NCBI GenBank assembly: GCA_958296345.1
Contig: CATQIJ010000003.1
Location: forward strand, 99,082 to 163,081
Length of the DNA: 64,000 bases
Direction of reading: 5' to 3'
Source of the DNA: an uncultured Rhizobiaceae bacterium
Lineage (GTDB): Bacteria > Pseudomonadota > Alphaproteobacteria > Rhizobiales > Rhizobiaceae
The position numbers were made by a program, and so were the translations under genes. How positions within the stretch are numbered: position 1 is the stretch's first letter; every line of letters begins with the position of its first letter. Positions 62,998 through 64,000 of the stretch are shown here, piece by piece. Under the pieces are notes generated by a model that worked only from the letters and a program-made list of their open reading frames with translations, searched no databases and had not been told where the DNA came from.

Positions 62998-63022
62998 CAT
63001 CCAAAACATTAAGTTTTGGGTG
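62998..63022 (+). promoter_or_regulatory. Leader hairpin upstream of rpsD RBS
   Basis: CATCCAAAAC-ATTAA-GTTTTGGGTG, 10-bp stem with one G-U, 5-nt loop. Confidence 0.6.
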
Positions 63023-63052
63023 TAATTTATTGATGTTAAGTAAGGAAATGTA

Positions 63053-63670
63053 ATGAGCAAGCGTATTGCAGCTAAATATAAAATTGATCGCCGTCTTGGC
63101 GAAAATATTTGGGGTCGTCCAAAGTCACCAGTAAATCGTCGTGAATACGGACCTGGTGAACACGGTCAGCGCCGTAAGGGTAAACCATCAGACTTTGGTA
63201 TCCAGCTTCGTGCGAAGCAAAAATTGAAAGGTTACTACGGTAATATTTCTGAAAAACAATTCCGCAAGATCTATGGTGAAGCTGTTCGTCAAAAAGGCGA
63301 TACATCTGAAAACCTTATTGGTCTTTTAGAAAGCCGCTTGGATGCAATCATCTACCGCGCAAAATTCGTGGCGACAGTATTTGCTGCGCGTCAGTTTATC
63401 AATCACGGTCATATCAAAGTTAATGGCTCAAAAGTTGATATACCTTCATACCGCTGTAAAGTTGGTGATGTGATTGAAATTCGCGAGAAATCAAAGCAGT
63501 TAGCTTTTGTTCTTGAAGCTGTTCAACTGGCAGAACGCGATGTTCCTGATTATGTAGATGCTGACCACAGCAAAATGACTGCAAGTTATGTTCGTAAACC
63601 AGCATTTGGCGATGTTCCTTACCCAGTTGTTATGGAACCAAACCTAGTGGTCGAATATTACTCACGCTAA
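63053..63670 (+). CDS. rpsD: 30S ribosomal protein S4
   Basis: [64 protein letters not shown]. Confidence 0.98.
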   Translation: MSKRIAAKYKIDRRLGENIWGRPKSPVNRREYGPGEHGQRRKGKPSDFGIQLRAKQKLKGYYGNISEKQFRKIYGEAVRQKGDTSENLIGLLESRLDAIIYRAKFVATVFAARQFINHGHIKVNGSKVDIPSYRCKVGDVIEIREKSKQLAFVLEAVQLAERDVPDYVDADHSKMTASYVRKPAFGDVPYPVVMEPNLVVEYYSR

Positions 63671-63695
63671 GTGTGATAAATATATATAATTGAAT

Positions 63696-63724
63696 AAATG
63701 CCCGGCTTGTCCGGGCATTTTTGT
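63696..63724 (+). terminator. Rho-independent terminator of rpsD
   Basis: aaatgcccgg-cttgt-ccgggcattttt. Confidence 0.92.
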
Positions 63725-63895
63725 ATGCTTTTATAGTTTGTTTATTTTGTGGCATTAAATACGCGGTGTGTGATATGTGTCACAATAGAACAGATTCAAA
63801 AGATTCTACATAATGTGATTTGATTGCCTTGTTGTGATGATGTTATTAGTGACGTTAGGTAAGATACTTTGCAAGCTTTGTATTAGGAGAGCTAA

Positions 63896-64000
63896 ATGAA
63901 AACGCGGATTCTTTTAGGTGCTTTATTGGCAGGAAGTGTTATTTCTGCGCCTGTTACTGCGGATGCTGCTCAAAAGCGTAAATCACTTTTTGAAGTCCTT
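63896..64000 (+). CDS. N-terminus of a secreted protein, truncated by window end
   Basis: RBS aggagag; MKTRILLGALLAGSVISAPVTADAAQKRKSLFEVL signal peptide. Confidence 0.65.
   Translation, partial: MKTRILLGALLAGSVISAPVTADAAQKRKSLFEVL

Noticed and set aside
1-64000. Genomic island, prophage or defence system
   Set aside because: No integrase, transposase, restriction or toxin-antitoxin genes, tRNA junctions or flanking direct repeats were recognised; gene content is mostly core.

Overview
The window is a 64 kb chromosomal segment of a low-to-moderate GC alphaproteobacterium, probably Rhizobiales/Hyphomicrobiales. That placement rests on a DUF2865 protein, a BTLCP protease, a GPR/RgsE-like giant coiled-coil protein, and the gph-rpiA-DUF2059-gor and trmJ..murI-rpsD gene orders. 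Most of it is housekeeping: a MoCo/FdhD cluster with two transporters, clpS-clpA, a D,D-carboxypeptidase with SPOR domain, class II DAHP synthase, gltX, maeB, a 2Fe-2S ferredoxin, trmJ, murI and rpsD. Accessory content includes two RTX T1SS-type proteins, two GGDEF-EAL proteins, a penicillin-acylase-family Ntn hydrolase, an amidinotransferase, a 2OG-Fe(II) oxygenase-like protein and a 1413-aa membrane-anchored coiled-coil protein. I see no phage, transposon, CRISPR array, rRNA or tRNA. One pattern dominates: at least 13 genes are interrupted. About 15 interruptions look like single-base losses, many in homopolymers, including one in gltX; one looks like an extra base; three are in-frame nonsense codons. 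This looks more like consensus error than biology and should be resolved before any pseudogene claim. The most interesting regulatory candidate is the BTLCP/RTX divergent intergenic region, which carries both forms of the CtrA recognition motif and sits beside a GGDEF-EAL gene. Other candidates are a long structured rpsD leader and tandem Lrp-like operator repeats. I did not find a convincing wholly new multi-gene system.
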